DNA of 64,000 nt from an uncultured Campylobacter sp. (GTDB lineage: Bacteria; Campylobacterota; Campylobacteria; Campylobacterales; Campylobacteraceae): contig NZ_CALIST010000022.1 of NCBI RefSeq assembly GCF_938041645.1, positions 124,001 through 188,000 of the forward strand, read 5' to 3'. How positions within the stretch are numbered: position 1 is the stretch's first letter; each line of letters starts with the position of its first letter. Below the pieces are notes generated by a model. The model was given only the letters and a program-made list of their open reading frames with translations. It did no database searches and was not told the origin of the DNA. Shown in pieces: positions 44,691 to 52,631 of the stretch. Made by a program: the position numbers and the translations under genes.

Positions 44691-45934
44691 CGAAGCGAAG
44701 TGACGCGGGCGGCAAGAACCTCGCGTAAATTCTGGATAAATTTTACGCAACGGAATTTTTGAGGTTAGGCGCAGGTTTTGTAGAGTAGTATTTCGCGGCG
44801 CGGTACGCGATGCGGCGGCAAACTTTGCCTTCTAAATTTTATATTTGCCGACTTAAAATTCTACATTCATGGATAAAATTTTAGAGCACAAAATTTACCG
44901 CAACGAAATTTTAAAATTTCACCGCGCCGCAGAATTTTGCTTTAAATTTAAGGCACAGAATTTTATAGCGGCGCCTCGGTGCAACTCAAAATATAAAATT
45001 TCAGCCTGGAATTTAGCGGCAGAAGTATAGACTTTCTATTAAAATTTCACGGCGAAATCGCGCTTTGAAATTTTAAACGGATGCGAAGTCTGCTCCGCCT
45101 AATCTATCGCATCATCAAGGATTAAGCGAAAGTTCATGAGCCAATGAAATACGCGCGGCGGCGGCGTGCGTTCGTCGTGCTTATCTTAAACAAGAGCTTT
45201 TGCGCCGTACTTATGCCGAATACCGCAGATAGCGCGGCGTTTTCTACCGCCATGTGCGAAAAGACGAAGCAGATAGCGCGCGCTCTATTGCTATGCGCAA
45301 AAAGACGGGGCTTGTGTCGCTACATTTACCGCTCAGTCTGCCGCTAGTTTAAGCGCACAGATAAGCGGCGTGCCCACAGCAGCGAGCGATCAAAATTTAC
45401 ACGAAGAAATTTAAAGATGAAATTCCGCGGGCTGTAAATTTAGCGCTAAATTTTTAAAATTTCACGGCCGCTCAAATTTTAAAATTCCATGCAGGGCGGA
45501 TTTAAAATTTTAAGCCGGCAAGCCCGCGAGGCTAAATTTAGCCACCAAGAAGTTTGCAAGTCTCTGCAAAAAGAAATTTTATCACGGCACGACGCCGCAA
45601 AAATTTTCAATTGCTCATATTTTGGCGGCGAGCTTACGCGGCTTACGTTTTCACGCGAGGTATAAGCTTCAATTCTCTATATTTTGACCTACGGCGCATT
45701 ACGATAGGGTTTGGAATTTTTCCCATATAAATTTTCAATTCTCTATATTTCGGCTATTCCAAAACTACGCCCGAAGCCGCCCGTATTTAGAGCCGCGTAA
45801 ATTTAAATCGATCGCGCCAAGCTACGATTAAATTTAAAGCGCAAAGCGCGGTCATGGCGCGAACTTACGTAAAATATCCCAAACTACGATTAAATTTCAA
45901 ACCGCGATAGAATTCTCGCGCAACAAAAGGCGGG
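44691..45934. other. Gene-free region, 1244 bp
   Basis: The longest gene-free stretch in the window. It has dense RAATTY at 44740-45080 and 45400-45530, a G+C-rich part at 45100-45380 with no believable gene, the three 22-bp repeats at 45604-45753, and the aroF terminator at the right end. Confidence 0.65.
45604..45753. repeat. Three diverged ~22-bp repeats at 62-66-bp spacing
   Basis: TTTTCAATTGCTCATATTTT (from 45604), CTTCAATTCTCTATATTTTG (from 45667) and TTTTCAATTCTCTATATTTC (from 45732) share a core. The CAATT starts are 45608, 45670 and 45736. On the minus strand each ends in ATTGAA, as many CRISPR repeats do. No cas gene is near; only three copies were seen. Confidence 0.5.
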
Positions 45935-45948
45935 CTAATCCGCCTTTT
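45925..45948. terminator. Bidirectional terminator containing the aroF stop codon
   Basis: AAAAGGCGG (45925-45933) pairs with CCGCCTTTT (45940-45948) around a 6-base loop. The plus strand continues with T6. The aroF stop codon (45937-45935) is in the loop. Confidence 0.75.
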
Positions 45949-47278
45949 TTAGATTATCGGCAAGCAAAAATGCAAGCTCTAACGCCTGATCTGCGTTTAG
46001 GCGCGGATCGCACTGCGTTTCGTAGCGCTGTTTTAGCGTCTCTTGCGTCACGTTAAACGAGCCTCCCGTGCACTCGGTGACGTTTTGTCCGGTCATCTCA
46101 AGATGGATGCCGCCCGCGTGCGTGCCCTCCGCGGCGTGGATCTCAAAAAAGCTCTGAACCTCGCTTAAAATTTTAGAAAATTCGCGCGTTTTATAGCCGT
46201 TCGCGGCTTTGACGGTGTTGCCGTGCATCGGATCGATGCTGTACAGGATCGCCCTGCCCTCGCGCTTTAGCTCGCGCAAAATTTGCGGCAGCCGCGCGCC
46301 GATCTTATCCGCTCCCATGCGGATGATGACGTTTAGCCTGCCGGCTTCGTTTTGCGGATTGAGCTTGTCGCAAAGGCGCAAAATTTCATCTGCAGTGCCG
46401 CTAGGGCCGATCTTAACGCCGAGAGGGTTTTTGATACCGCTTAAAAAATGCACGTGCGCATCGTCCGCGCCGCGCGTGCGCTCGCCGATCCAAAGCATGT
46501 GCGCCGAGCAGTCATACCAATCGCCGCTGGTGCTGTCGATGCGCGTCAGGCACTCCTCGTAGTGTAGCAGCAGCGCCTCGTGCGATGTGTAAAGCACTGT
46601 CTCGGCAAGGCTCGGAGAATTTGCGGCGCTCAATCCGCACGCCTCCATAAATTTAAGCGTACGCGAAATTTCATCGCTGAGCTCGTTAAATTTAGCCTCC
46701 AGCTCACCTTTTTTCAAAAAGCCCAAATTCCACTTATGCACCTCGTGCAGGTTCGCAAGACCACCGCGAGAAAAGGCGCGTAGCAAATTCAGCGTCGAAG
46801 CGCTTTGATGATACGCCTCGATCATACGCGCAGGATCTGGCTTGCGCGCCGCTTCGCTAAACTCAAAGCCGTTGATTATGTCGCCGCGGTAACTAGGCAG
46901 ACTCACGCCGCCAACCTCCTCGAAATCGCTGCTGCGCGGCTTTGCGAACTGCCCTGCGATGCGACCTACCTTGACGACGGGGCAGCCCGCCGCGAAGGTA
47001 AGAATAATCGCCATCTGAAGCATTACCTTAAACATATCGCGGATATTATTCGCGCTAAAATCATTAAAGCTCTCCGCGCAATCGCCGCCTTGAAGCAAAA
47101 ACGACTTGCCTTCGCTGGCGCGCGCGAGCTCGGCTTTTAGGTTGCGAACCTCGCCCGCGAAAATTAACGGCGGCAGCTTGTAAAGGCGCTCTTTGGCGGC
47201 CTGCACCGCACTTTCATCCTGATAAATCGGCTGCTGTAAAATTTTATAATCTTTCCATGACGTCCTACTCCAGCTCAT
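45935..47278 (-). CDS. Class II DAHP synthase (3-deoxy-7-phosphoheptulonate synthase)
   Basis: This enzyme condenses PEP and erythrose 4-phosphate, the first step of aromatic synthesis. Plant-type class II motifs are LLQGGDCAESF, GRIAGQFAKPRSSDFE, PSYRGDIINGFE, IGERTRGADDAHVHFLSGI and DPMHGNT. The 447-residue length fits. Genes of this type are annotated aroF, aroG or aroH in different genomes, so no symbol is assigned. Confidence 0.95.
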   Translation of the reverse strand: MSWSRTSWKDYKILQQPIYQDESAVQAAKERLYKLPPLIFAGEVRNLKAELARASEGKSFLLQGGDCAESFNDFSANNIRDMFKVMLQMAIILTFAAGCPVVKVGRIAGQFAKPRSSDFEEVGGVSLPSYRGDIINGFEFSEAARKPDPARMIEAYHQSASTLNLLRAFSRGGLANLHEVHKWNLGFLKKGELEAKFNELSDEISRTLKFMEACGLSAANSPSLAETVLYTSHEALLLHYEECLTRIDSTSGDWYDCSAHMLWIGERTRGADDAHVHFLSGIKNPLGVKIGPSGTADEILRLCDKLNPQNEAGRLNVIIRMGADKIGARLPQILRELKREGRAILYSIDPMHGNTVKAANGYKTREFSKILSEVQSFFEIHAAEGTHAGGIHLEMTGQNVTECTGGSFNVTQETLKQRYETQCDPRLNADQALELAFLLADNLKKAD

Positions 47279-47382
47279 AGCCCCTCCTAGATTTCGTAAA
47301 ATTTCGCGATTATACCCAAATAAGCTTTTATTAACCCAAAAAATCTTAAAATAGCGCCTTTAGGCAATTTGGAAGGAATTCT

Positions 47383-48255
47383 ATGGAAAACGATCGCGCT
47401 AAAGGACTAATGCTTGCATTTGTGACCTTTTTTATGTGGGGCGTTTTTCCGATATTTTTCAAGCTCATAAAGGACGTGGATGAGGTGCAAATTTTAGCGC
47501 ATCGCGTCGTTTGGTCCTTCGTGTTGCTGCTCGTTTTTCTCTGCTTTACGCACCGTTTAAAAAACGTCGCGCGCCTTCTTAGCACCCTTAAAATCGCTCT
47601 CACTCTGCTTTGTACGGGACTACTTATCAGCACGAACTGGGGCATTTATATCTACGCGGTAAATTCCGATCAAATTTTAGCCACCAGCCTCGGATATTTT
47701 ATAAATCCGCTATTTTCGGTGCTTTTGGGCGCTTTGTTTCTGCGCGAGCGGCTAAGCACGGCGGCGAAGCTTTCCCTGCTGCTAGCCTTTGCGGCTATCG
47801 GCGTGCAAATTTACGCGCTGGGTAGGCTTCCTATAATCTCGCTCGTGCTGCCGCTTAGCTTTGCATTTTACGGGCTCATACGCAAAAAAGTAAAAGTGCC
47901 TAGCTTTGAGGGGCTATTTTGCGAGACGACGCTGATGCTGCTGCCCGCGCTTGCGTTTCTGATCTACTGCGCGCTGAAAGGAAGTGGCGCCTTCGGCTTT
48001 AACGTAAGCGGCGCGCTGCTATTTGCAAGCGGACTGATTACGATTTTGCCGCTGCTTACCTTCGCCGTAAGCACGCAGTATCTGCCGCTATCCACGATCG
48101 GCTTTATGCAATATATCAGCCCCAGCATGAGTATGCTAATCGCGGTATTTGTTTACGGCGAGGAGCTTGAGACTTATAAAATTTTGAGCTTTTCGCTAAT
48201 TTGGTTCGGGCTCGCGGTCGTGGGCCTAGACGGCTTAAGGAGAAAAAATGGCTAA
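47383..48255 (+). CDS. rarD: EamA-family transporter RarD
   Basis: The 290-residue protein has ten membrane helices and two EamA halves. LMLAFVTFFMWGVFPIFFKL, AHRVVWSFVLLLVF and NWGIYIYAVNSDQILATSLGYFINPLFSVLLG are typical of RarD. E. coli RarD is linked with chloramphenicol tolerance in older work; the substrate is unknown. The ATG follows GGAAGGAAT. It overlaps the next gene by eight bases. Confidence 0.9.
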   Translation: MENDRAKGLMLAFVTFFMWGVFPIFFKLIKDVDEVQILAHRVVWSFVLLLVFLCFTHRLKNVARLLSTLKIALTLLCTGLLISTNWGIYIYAVNSDQILATSLGYFINPLFSVLLGALFLRERLSTAAKLSLLLAFAAIGVQIYALGRLPIISLVLPLSFAFYGLIRKKVKVPSFEGLFCETTLMLLPALAFLIYCALKGSGAFGFNVSGALLFASGLITILPLLTFAVSTQYLPLSTIGFMQYISPSMSMLIAVFVYGEELETYKILSFSLIWFGLAVVGLDGLRRKNG

Positions 48256-48658
48256 TTTCGCTTTGATGTTCGCAGTCGCCCTTGCGGTGGGCGCGCTCGT
48301 GTATTTTCAGGTCCAAAAGGCTTCCGCGCGCGCAGACGCCGCAGATCCCGAGCTTAGCTCGCAAAGGTATATGAAATTTTGCGATATTTTAGAGGGCAAA
48401 CTGCGAGATTTAAAGCGGCTTGAACTGCACGACGAAAGCGCTCGCGAGAGCTATCTAGGCGAGCTCGAGACTCTTAGCAAGGAGTTAGTCTATATCAAAA
48501 CGATGCATCAAAGCAACCTAAACCCCACCGTGTGGGAGGGCAAGCTATTTGAGTTTCTAAGTAAAACGGACGCTCTGATCGAAAAATACGCCGCTAGCGC
48601 AGAGCGCTCGCTGCAAGACTGGCGCAAGCAGCTGGAGATGGAATTTAAGAATTTGTAG
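48248..48658 (+). CDS. Small membrane-anchored coiled-coil protein, unknown
   Basis: The 136-residue protein has one N-terminal helix (FALMFAVALAVGALVYF). A predominantly helical, charged remainder follows (ILEGKLRDLKRLELHDES, LETLSKELVYIKTM). Its start lies within the rarD 3' end after AGGAGAAAA, so it is translationally coupled. No family is recognised. Confidence 0.75.
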   Translation: MANFALMFAVALAVGALVYFQVQKASARADAADPELSSQRYMKFCDILEGKLRDLKRLELHDESARESYLGELETLSKELVYIKTMHQSNLNPTVWEGKLFEFLSKTDALIEKYAASAERSLQDWRKQLEMEFKNL

Positions 48659-48931
48659 CGCGAAATTTTAAGCGGCGAATTTCGCGGGTGTCTATATCGG
48701 TAGAATTTTAACGCCTAAATTTATATAATTTAACGCACCGCAACTCTTGGAATTTTTAAAATTTACATACGCGCCGGAATTTTTTGCAAACCGCTTGCGT
48801 CATAGCGGCAAAATTCCATGTGTTTTATAAAGCAAAAACGACGCAAATTTTAAATCGGCGTAATTTATAGAATTTTGCAAGATACATAGCAACCGCGAAG
48901 CCGATAATTGCGTCTGTAAATTTTATAGAAT

Positions 48932-50371
48932 TTACTCATTGGTAGACGCGGTATCTGCAGTCTTGGATCCCGCTTGCTCTAGTTGCTTAGACGCATCGCG
49001 CCTTAAAATTTTATCATACTCCTCCACTCTTATCACCTTGCCCTCATACTCTATTTTAAGATCAAATTCCAAGCCTTTTAAGTGCGAATATCTAAAAAAT
49101 TTATCCAGATCAAAGCCGCTCGCGCCATTAAGCTCATCGCCGCAGAGCGCGGAATAGCGCTTTATAAGCGTATCGTAGATACCAAGTAGCGCTGTATTTG
49201 GCGTTACCGAGCCGCATCTATTAAGATCGGGCAGCGAACCTCTGTTAAGCCCGATTGCACCCTTTTCCCAATCCTTTGGCTGCTCCGCCATAGTAAACCT
49301 GACCATATCATAATTAAAGCTATCCAACCAGCTCCAAACCAAAATAATCTCATCGTAACAATAATCATCCATATGCTCTAGGTATATTTTCTTATACTTC
49401 CTCAACGTATCCAAATCCTTACGGCAGTCATCGTATTTTTTTCGAATACGCTCATCGTCCGGAAGTCCTGCCAAATCGTATTTAAGCAGCAAATTTAGCA
49501 TACTTGAGTCATATCGTTGCGGCAGCATCTGATAGATGGAGCAGTTCGGCTGCCGCTCATCTTTGCGGTGTTTGAGCGTAAAAGCAATACAATTATCGTC
49601 CGTCCAAGCGGTAATCTCAGGTCTTACACCGCTGCTAAGCATAAGCTCCGTCATCTGCAAAAATCCGCCTGCTACGGCGTAATAGAGCGGATCAGATACC
49701 GCGCTAGTACCCTCGCTTTTAGGCGTTTCGTAATATTCCCTTACCTGCGCATCGCTAGTATCGGCGACCAAATAGGAATCGCAGCGTCCCGGAGTCGTAA
49801 GCCACGGACGAACATATTTAACGCTAGAAAAGCTAGCTCCGTGCTTAAGTAGAACTTCCGCGGCGGCGGTAGAGTTATTTTCGATGGCATAGCTTAGCGC
49901 CGAATGAGAAAAATCGTCCGTGCGGTTGATATCCGCTCCGTGATAGATCAGCTCTTCGGTGGTGTTTGCATCGTTGTAAAAACTGGAATACATTATCGCC
50001 GTTATACCAAACTGCAGCGGATCGCCCGCAGTGATGCGCTGCTCTCGCATAAATGCCAAAATACGAGCAGTGTCCTTGGAGCGCAAAAGCTTGCGGAAAT
50101 ACTCCATCCGCTCATCGCCCTGCACTACGCGCTCGTCTAAATCTAACTCGGCGCCCAGCCTTTCGTACCGGTACCTCGCTATTGCGGCGCGATCTTCATC
50201 CGTTAGCGGCCGATTGGAGGAGTTGCCGGAGGTTGTGGCGCGACTCACCGTGGAATTTTGCGCGGGCTGAGTTTCGGATCTATCCATAAGTGCACCGCCT
50301 GTGATCAAGAAAAATAGGCCTGCCGTAACAACCAAACACGCTATGATGAGCTTGGATTTTATCTCCTTCAA
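48932..50371 (-). CDS. Membrane-anchored ankyrin-like repeat protein
   Basis: The start is placed at TTG 50371 because GGAGG lies five bases before it and the product then begins with a basic stretch and a membrane helix (SKLIIACLVVTAGLFFLITGG). An ATG at 50452 would add 27 residues without a ribosome site. The outside part has ankyrin-like repeats (TAIMYSSFYNDANTTEELIY, SALSYAIENNSTAAAEVLL, DPLYYAVAGGFLQMTELML) and Tyr/Asp-rich segments. No enzyme motif is seen. The start is uncertain; the frame is sound. Confidence 0.7.
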   Translation of the reverse strand: MKEIKSKLIIACLVVTAGLFFLITGGALMDRSETQPAQNSTVSRATTSGNSSNRPLTDEDRAAIARYRYERLGAELDLDERVVQGDERMEYFRKLLRSKDTARILAFMREQRITAGDPLQFGITAIMYSSFYNDANTTEELIYHGADINRTDDFSHSALSYAIENNSTAAAEVLLKHGASFSSVKYVRPWLTTPGRCDSYLVADTSDAQVREYYETPKSEGTSAVSDPLYYAVAGGFLQMTELMLSSGVRPEITAWTDDNCIAFTLKHRKDERQPNCSIYQMLPQRYDSSMLNLLLKYDLAGLPDDERIRKKYDDCRKDLDTLRKYKKIYLEHMDDYCYDEIILVWSWLDSFNYDMVRFTMAEQPKDWEKGAIGLNRGSLPDLNRCGSVTPNTALLGIYDTLIKRYSALCGDELNGASGFDLDKFFRYSHLKGLEFDLKIEYEGKVIRVEEYDKILRRDASKQLEQAGSKTADTASTNE

Positions 50372-50742
50372 AGCAACCTCCGCAAATAAAATGACAAATA
50401 CTACCGAGTGTGAGCTTAGCCGAATATAAACGGACGGAATTTCACAAGGCAATTTCGCTCAGGCGAAATTTGCAGGGCGAGGTTTAAGAGAGTTTAGGCG
50501 CGAAATTTGACCTTCGAAATTTTACCGATAGAATTCCGCGTAGAAATACCGCGGGAGCGAAATTCTACCGACGAAATTTTATCCCAACGACAGGCGGCTA
50601 GAATTTCAACAAGCGCTTCTACGCATAAAATTTAGCGCTAAATTTGCCGTATTTGCACTCGGTATCGCTACGAAATTTAGTGACGGCTACCATAAAATAT
50701 TGAAATTTTAGTTTTAAATTTACCGCCCCTTCGCATATCCTC
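50372..50742. other. Gene-free region, 371 bp, mostly a RAATTY array
   Basis: No gene. See the array at 50466-50719. Confidence 0.7.
50466..50719. repeat. Intergenic RAATTY array
   Basis: Twelve AATT cores by hand count, all RAATTY, with varied spacing. Confidence 0.85.
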
Positions 50743-51717
50743 CTAAATAAAAACCGTATAGTCCTTTTTAATATAGTCTATATTTATATTTTTCTGTAGA
50801 AAATACTCTCTAACTTCGTCGTAAATTTCACTGCTATACAAATAAATCAAATAGTAGTGTGCCGATACGACAACGGAATAATATAAATATCCGCCATGCC
50901 ACGGCTCATCTACTTTTATAAATGGAAAAATTTTAAATCCTTTTATGCCTTTATTTATGCAAAAATACACGACGAATTTTATAAATATATTCGCCACATA
51001 CATGCAAAGCAAAAATACAAAGAAAAAACCTAACGAGCCGACACAAAATATAACCAACACGATAAAAGATGGGGTTCTAAAATTTTGCGTGGAAAAGTTT
51101 TTGCATAATTTATCCTTTTCCACCTTGCACTGCCTTTTAACGACCCCTTTATCTAAAAATTCTATATATTGATCGGTAAATCTTATTTCGCGTTTATTGC
51201 GTATCGCGGTAAAGATATATGTAATAACGGAGATTAGTAATATCATTATACAGGCTTCTAAATAATCGTCTACATATATATGCCCAAAATCTACAATATC
51301 CCAAATAAAAGATATTAGAAGACCTGATACCTGAAGAAATACAAGAATATGGGCATAAACAAAAAACTTTTCATAATTTTTGATTACTATCGGATCTTTA
51401 TCGTAGTTCCTAACGTTAGAATTTTTAAATAAAGTAGTATTGTCTGGATCTAAATTTTGAAATTTTCTATCGCGCTCTGCATTTAAATTTAGGCCGTCTA
51501 AATTTCGATCATTAGAATTTAAAGTTTTAGAATCTGTATTGTTTAAATCTGAGGCATCGAAATTTGAAGCATTTAAATTTGAGTTATCGGATTTTGAAGT
51601 ATCAAAATTTAAGACATCAAAATTTTGAGCGTCAGAATTTTCTTGCGATCCTTGCTCTAAATTTTGTTGTCGTTCGTTTAGAATTTTCTTTAGCTCTTCG
51701 AGCCTTGCTTCGTTCAT
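50743..51717 (-). CDS. Membrane protein with N-terminal pentad Asn/Asp repeat
   Basis: The 324-residue protein has three parts. Residues 1-24 are a charged helix. Residues 27-81 form a five-residue repeat with Asn or Asp at 27, 32, 37, 47, 52, 57, 62, 67, 72 and 77, usually followed by Phe, Leu or Ser. Residues from about 112 hold four membrane segments and a C-terminal soluble region. The gene is markedly A/T-rich against its neighbours, suggesting transfer. No family is recognised. Confidence 0.7.
   Translation of the reverse strand: MNEARLEELKKILNERQQNLEQGSQENSDAQNFDVLNFDTSKSDNSNLNASNFDASDLNNTDSKTLNSNDRNLDGLNLNAERDRKFQNLDPDNTTLFKNSNVRNYDKDPIVIKNYEKFFVYAHILVFLQVSGLLISFIWDIVDFGHIYVDDYLEACIMILLISVITYIFTAIRNKREIRFTDQYIEFLDKGVVKRQCKVEKDKLCKNFSTQNFRTPSFIVLVIFCVGSLGFFFVFLLCMYVANIFIKFVVYFCINKGIKGFKIFPFIKVDEPWHGGYLYYSVVVSAHYYLIYLYSSEIYDEVREYFLQKNINIDYIKKDYTVFI
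51475..51639 (-). repeat. 15-bp-period RAATTY array in the membrane protein gene
   Basis: Eight AATT cores, all RAATTY, in the same Asn-first frame as trmA. Confidence 0.75.
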
Positions 51718-51863
51718 CTTTATCCCTCGCTAGCGATCTTAAGCGATTTCGTATTTTACTTCTTTATCGCTTGGGATATTATTAAATTTAAAGCTACTTC
51801 GCTTGTCTGACTCAAGCATTTTGGAATTTGTCTATCGAGGTAAAATTTATAAAATTGGAAGAT

Positions 51864-51894
51864 AAATTTAAGCGGGAAAAACCCGCTTAAATTT
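51864..51894. terminator. Terminator at the end of frdCAB
   Basis: A 13-bp perfect stem (51864-51876 with 51882-51894) around AAAAA/TTTTT. The arms end in A/T runs on both sides, so it can act in both directions. It touches the frdB stop codon. Confidence 0.8.
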
Positions 51895-52631
51895 TATTTG
51901 CCGCAGCCGCACTTGCACTGAGCGGCAAGCTTGCGGCGAACATATGCGATTTTGCTTTGAAGCGGAAGGTGCTTAGGGCAGTGGTCTTCGCAGCCTAGCA
52001 GCGTCATACAGCCGAATACTCCGTCATCATCGCCGATTAGCTCGTAAAAATCCTCGTCGCTGCGTTTATCCAGCGCATCGATCTGAAAGCGTGCCACGCG
52101 GTTGATGCCGACGGCGCCGATGTAGTCTTTTCGCATTATCGCTACGCCGCATGCAGCTACGCAGATACCGCACTCGATGCAGCGATCCAGCTCGAAAACC
52201 TCCTGCGCGACCTCAGGCTCGACCTTCTCCTCAAGCTTAGAGATGTCGGTCTCGTGATCGGTGTGGATCCAACTCTCTACGCGTTTGCTCATCGCGTTCA
52301 TCCAGTTGCCCGTATCAACGCTGAGGTCTTTTAGCAACTTAAAAAATGGAAGCGGCATAAGCTCGATCACGCCGTCCGGATAATCCTTAGTAAGCGTACG
52401 GCACGCAAGCTGCGGCTTGCCGTTTACGAGCATACCGCAGCTACCGCAGATACCCGCGCGACAAACGAAGTCGAAGCTTAGCTCGGGATCAAATCTCTCA
52501 CGAATCACGTTAAGCGCGATAAATAGCGTCATTCCGTCGGTCTCTTCGATCTCGTAAGTAGCGAAGTGCGGCTTTGAAATTTTGCTTAGCGGATTATACT
52601 TAAATGCCTTTATTGTTATTTTTCTACTCAT
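51894..52631 (-). CDS. frdB: Fumarate reductase iron-sulfur subunit
   Basis: FrdB passes electrons from FrdC to FrdA. [2Fe-2S] ligands are in CRAGICGSCGMLVNGKPQLAC. The [4Fe-4S] and [3Fe-4S] sites are CIECGICVAAC and CEDHCPKHLPLQ. The 245-residue protein ends in a Cys-rich tail (CKCGCGK), a point of interest not essential to the core. It overlaps frdA by eight bases. Confidence 0.97.
   Translation of the reverse strand: MSRKITIKAFKYNPLSKISKPHFATYEIEETDGMTLFIALNVIRERFDPELSFDFVCRAGICGSCGMLVNGKPQLACRTLTKDYPDGVIELMPLPFFKLLKDLSVDTGNWMNAMSKRVESWIHTDHETDISKLEEKVEPEVAQEVFELDRCIECGICVAACGVAIMRKDYIGAVGINRVARFQIDALDKRSDEDFYELIGDDDGVFGCMTLLGCEDHCPKHLPLQSKIAYVRRKLAAQCKCGCGK

Noticed and set aside
45144..45347. 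67-codon open frame
   Set aside because: Arg/Ala/Cys-rich with no family resemblance or ribosome site.
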